Shown here piece after piece: positions 6,270 through 7,419 of a DNA stretch of 7,419 nucleotides. The first letter of the stretch is position 1. Each line of letters opens with the position of its first letter. This DNA comes from Rhizobium sp. Q54 (GTDB taxonomy: Bacteria; Pseudomonadota; Alphaproteobacteria; Rhizobiales; Beijerinckiaceae). A program made the position numbers and the translations under genes. The stretch is taken from assembly GCA_945901195.1 (NCBI GenBank), contig CAMDKB010000234.1:1-7419 (forward strand), in the 5' to 3' direction. The notes beneath the pieces are model-generated. The model ran no database searches and was not told where the DNA came from. It saw nothing but the letters and a program-made list of their open reading frames with translations.

Positions 6270-7283
6270 ATGAAGATCGCACACGCTTTTCTTGCCAGCC
6301 TGCTTTTGAGCTCAACGGTGCAGGCGCAGGATTTTTATAAAGGCAAGGTCATCTCCATCATTACGAGCACCGGCGAAGGGGGCTCTTATGATGGCGCCGC
6401 GCGTACACTGGCCCGGCATATGCCCAGATACATTCCCGGTGCGCCCACGATCGTGGTCAAGAACATGCCGGGTGGCGGTCATACGCTGGCGACAAATTTC
6501 ATCTATGTCACGGCCCCCAAGGATGGAACGACCATTGGCACGGTCAGCAATTCCATGCCGATGCATCAACTGGTTGATGGGCGTGGCGTGCGGTTCGATG
6601 TGGCAAAATTCAACTGGATCGGCTCTGTCGGACTCAGCAACCTGACTGTGACTTACTGGCACAAGACAGGGGCGAAGACGCTGGACGACGCGTTCAACCG
6701 CGAAATCATCATGGGGGCAACGGGCACAGGCTCTGGAACATTTCTTTATCCCAACGCCCTGAACAAGGTTTTGGGGACGAAGTTCAAACTCGTGACGGGA
6801 TATCGCAGCAGCACCGAGGTTGATCTTGCGATGGAACGCGGGGAAGTCGAGGGCCGGGGCGGGGCGAGTTTTTCAACAGTGTACCAGGAGCACGCTGACT
6901 GGCTGAAAGAAGGAAAGCTCATCATCGCCGCGCAGATCGGTCATGAACGCGACCCCATGATGAAAGACGTTCCGCTGGTATCTGAATTTGCGAAAAGCGA
7001 TGAAGCGCGGCAGATCCTGCATTTTCTCTCTTCACCCATGGGGGTTGGGCGTCCCTATATTGCGCCACCCGGCGTTCCGGCAGACCGCGTTGAATTGTTG
7101 CGGCGCGCCTTTGACGCCACAATGGCCGACAAGGAATTCATGGATGAAGCCGACAAGCAATCGCTCGACATTCGCCCGATGAAGGGTGATGTACTGGACC
7201 GGCTCATTCAGGAGACGGTGAAGACCCCGCCGGATATTCTTGCAAAGGTCCGTTCGGCCATTGAAATCAACGAAAGCAAATAG
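6270..7283 (+). CDS. TTT-type (Bug/TctC family) periplasmic solute-binding protein
   Basis: The start at 6270, seven bases after the BKACE stop, opens with a signal peptide: K2, hydrophobic stretch 3-15, and V17-Q-A19 before a predicted cleavage ahead of Q20. The frame is open back to 6207, but that extension would bury the signal inside the preceding gene. The 337-residue product has Bug/TctC features: DFYKGKVISII at the mature N-terminus, a first ligand loop TGEGGSYDGAARTLARHMP (34-52), VKNMPGGGHTLATNFIY (63-79), APKDGTTIG (82-90), and the second-lobe run GATGTGSGTFLYPNAL (149-164). These receptors usually bind small carboxylates and hand them to a TctA/TctB permease. The first loop differs from the common PGGGxD form but resembles the longer subfamily seen in alphaproteobacteria. 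No permease gene is in the window. The receptor probably delivers or senses the operon's substrate. Confidence 0.9.
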   Translation: MKIAHAFLASLLLSSTVQAQDFYKGKVISIITSTGEGGSYDGAARTLARHMPRYIPGAPTIVVKNMPGGGHTLATNFIYVTAPKDGTTIGTVSNSMPMHQLVDGRGVRFDVAKFNWIGSVGLSNLTVTYWHKTGAKTLDDAFNREIIMGATGTGSGTFLYPNALNKVLGTKFKLVTGYRSSTEVDLAMERGEVEGRGGASFSTVYQEHADWLKEGKLIIAAQIGHERDPMMKDVPLVSEFAKSDEARQILHFLSSPMGVGRPYIAPPGVPADRVELLRRAFDATMADKEFMDEADKQSLDIRPMKGDVLDRLIQETVKTPPDILAKVRSAIEINESK

Positions 7284-7301
7284 CAGCCGCAGGAGTGCAG
7301 C

Positions 7302-7419
7302 ATGGACGCGCAGGCCAACACGGACGCAGCCCTGAATTCGGAAGCCTATATCAAGGCCCGCGAAGGCTGGATGCGCGCAAACGTCAGCCCCCTCTGGGAG
7401 AGCCGCGTTGCACACAAGG
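7302..7419 (+). CDS. N-terminal fragment of a possible gentisate 1,2-dioxygenase-like cupin (3' end outside window)
   Basis: An ATG at 7302 follows an AGGAG site (7291-7295) by six bases, 18 bases after the receptor's stop. It opens a frame of 39 codons that runs off the right edge. The visible part is mostly helical and polar: EAYIKAREGWMRANVSPLWE (14-33), then SRVAHK. The PLWE element after a charged helix is like the N-terminus of gentisate 1,2-dioxygenases and related bicupin proteins, but no cupin motif is in view. That the gene is real is well supported by its ribosome binding site and spacing. The product name is tentative. Confidence 0.6.
   Translation, partial: MDAQANTDAALNSEAYIKAREGWMRANVSPLWESRVAHK

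Noticed and set aside
1..7419. Mobile elements, CRISPR arrays, tRNA/rRNA genes or a defence system
   Set aside because: No transposase or integrase, regular direct repeats, structural RNA signature or defence-type domain was seen on either strand; the genes are metabolic.

Overview
The window looks like chromosomal DNA from a free-living alphaproteobacterium, probably of the Hyphomicrobiales (Bradyrhizobium-like or a relative). This is inferred from moderately GC-rich sequence, GGAGG-type ribosome binding sites, a tripartite tricarboxylate transporter (TTT) type receptor, and the pairing of a BKACE (DUF849) enzyme with GMC and TauD/TfdA enzymes. No RNA gene, insertion sequence, CRISPR array, integrase or phage gene was seen. 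The organism cannot be named from the sequence alone.

Layout. Positions 1-1140 hold the C-terminal part of a FAD-dependent oxidoreductase, cut by the window's left edge and closed by a clear intrinsic terminator (1163-1198). On the minus strand, 1206-2024 encodes an exported protein with a SAM-methyltransferase fold. A 240-base divergent intergenic region (2025-2264) follows, with candidate promoters, a dyad and an inverted repeat that covers the next start codon. From 2265 to the right edge runs a tightly packed plus-strand gene set with gaps of 23, 33, 15, 7 and 18 bases. It encodes a TauD/TfdA 2-oxoglutarate dioxygenase, a VOC (glyoxalase/extradiol fold) protein, a GMC flavin oxidoreductase, a BKACE beta-keto acid cleavage enzyme, a periplasmic TTT/Bug solute-binding protein, and the first 39 codons of a protein that may be a gentisate-dioxygenase-like cupin.

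How it may work together (inference). The operon reads as a catabolic module for an organic acid. The Bug receptor would capture a carboxylate in the periplasm. The dioxygenase would hydroxylate or cleave it, the GMC enzyme would oxidise an alcohol to a carbonyl, and the BKACE enzyme would transfer the resulting beta-keto acid to CoA with release of acetoacetate. That order (2OG dioxygenase, alcohol oxidation, BKACE) parallels the known gamma-butyrobetaine to carnitine to betaine logic, but with different enzyme families. It would amount to beta-oxidation of a free acid rather than a CoA thioester. The VOC protein and the possible gentisate-type cupin would fit an aromatic substrate with later ring opening. 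The actual substrate is unknown, and this combination is the most interesting thing in the window.
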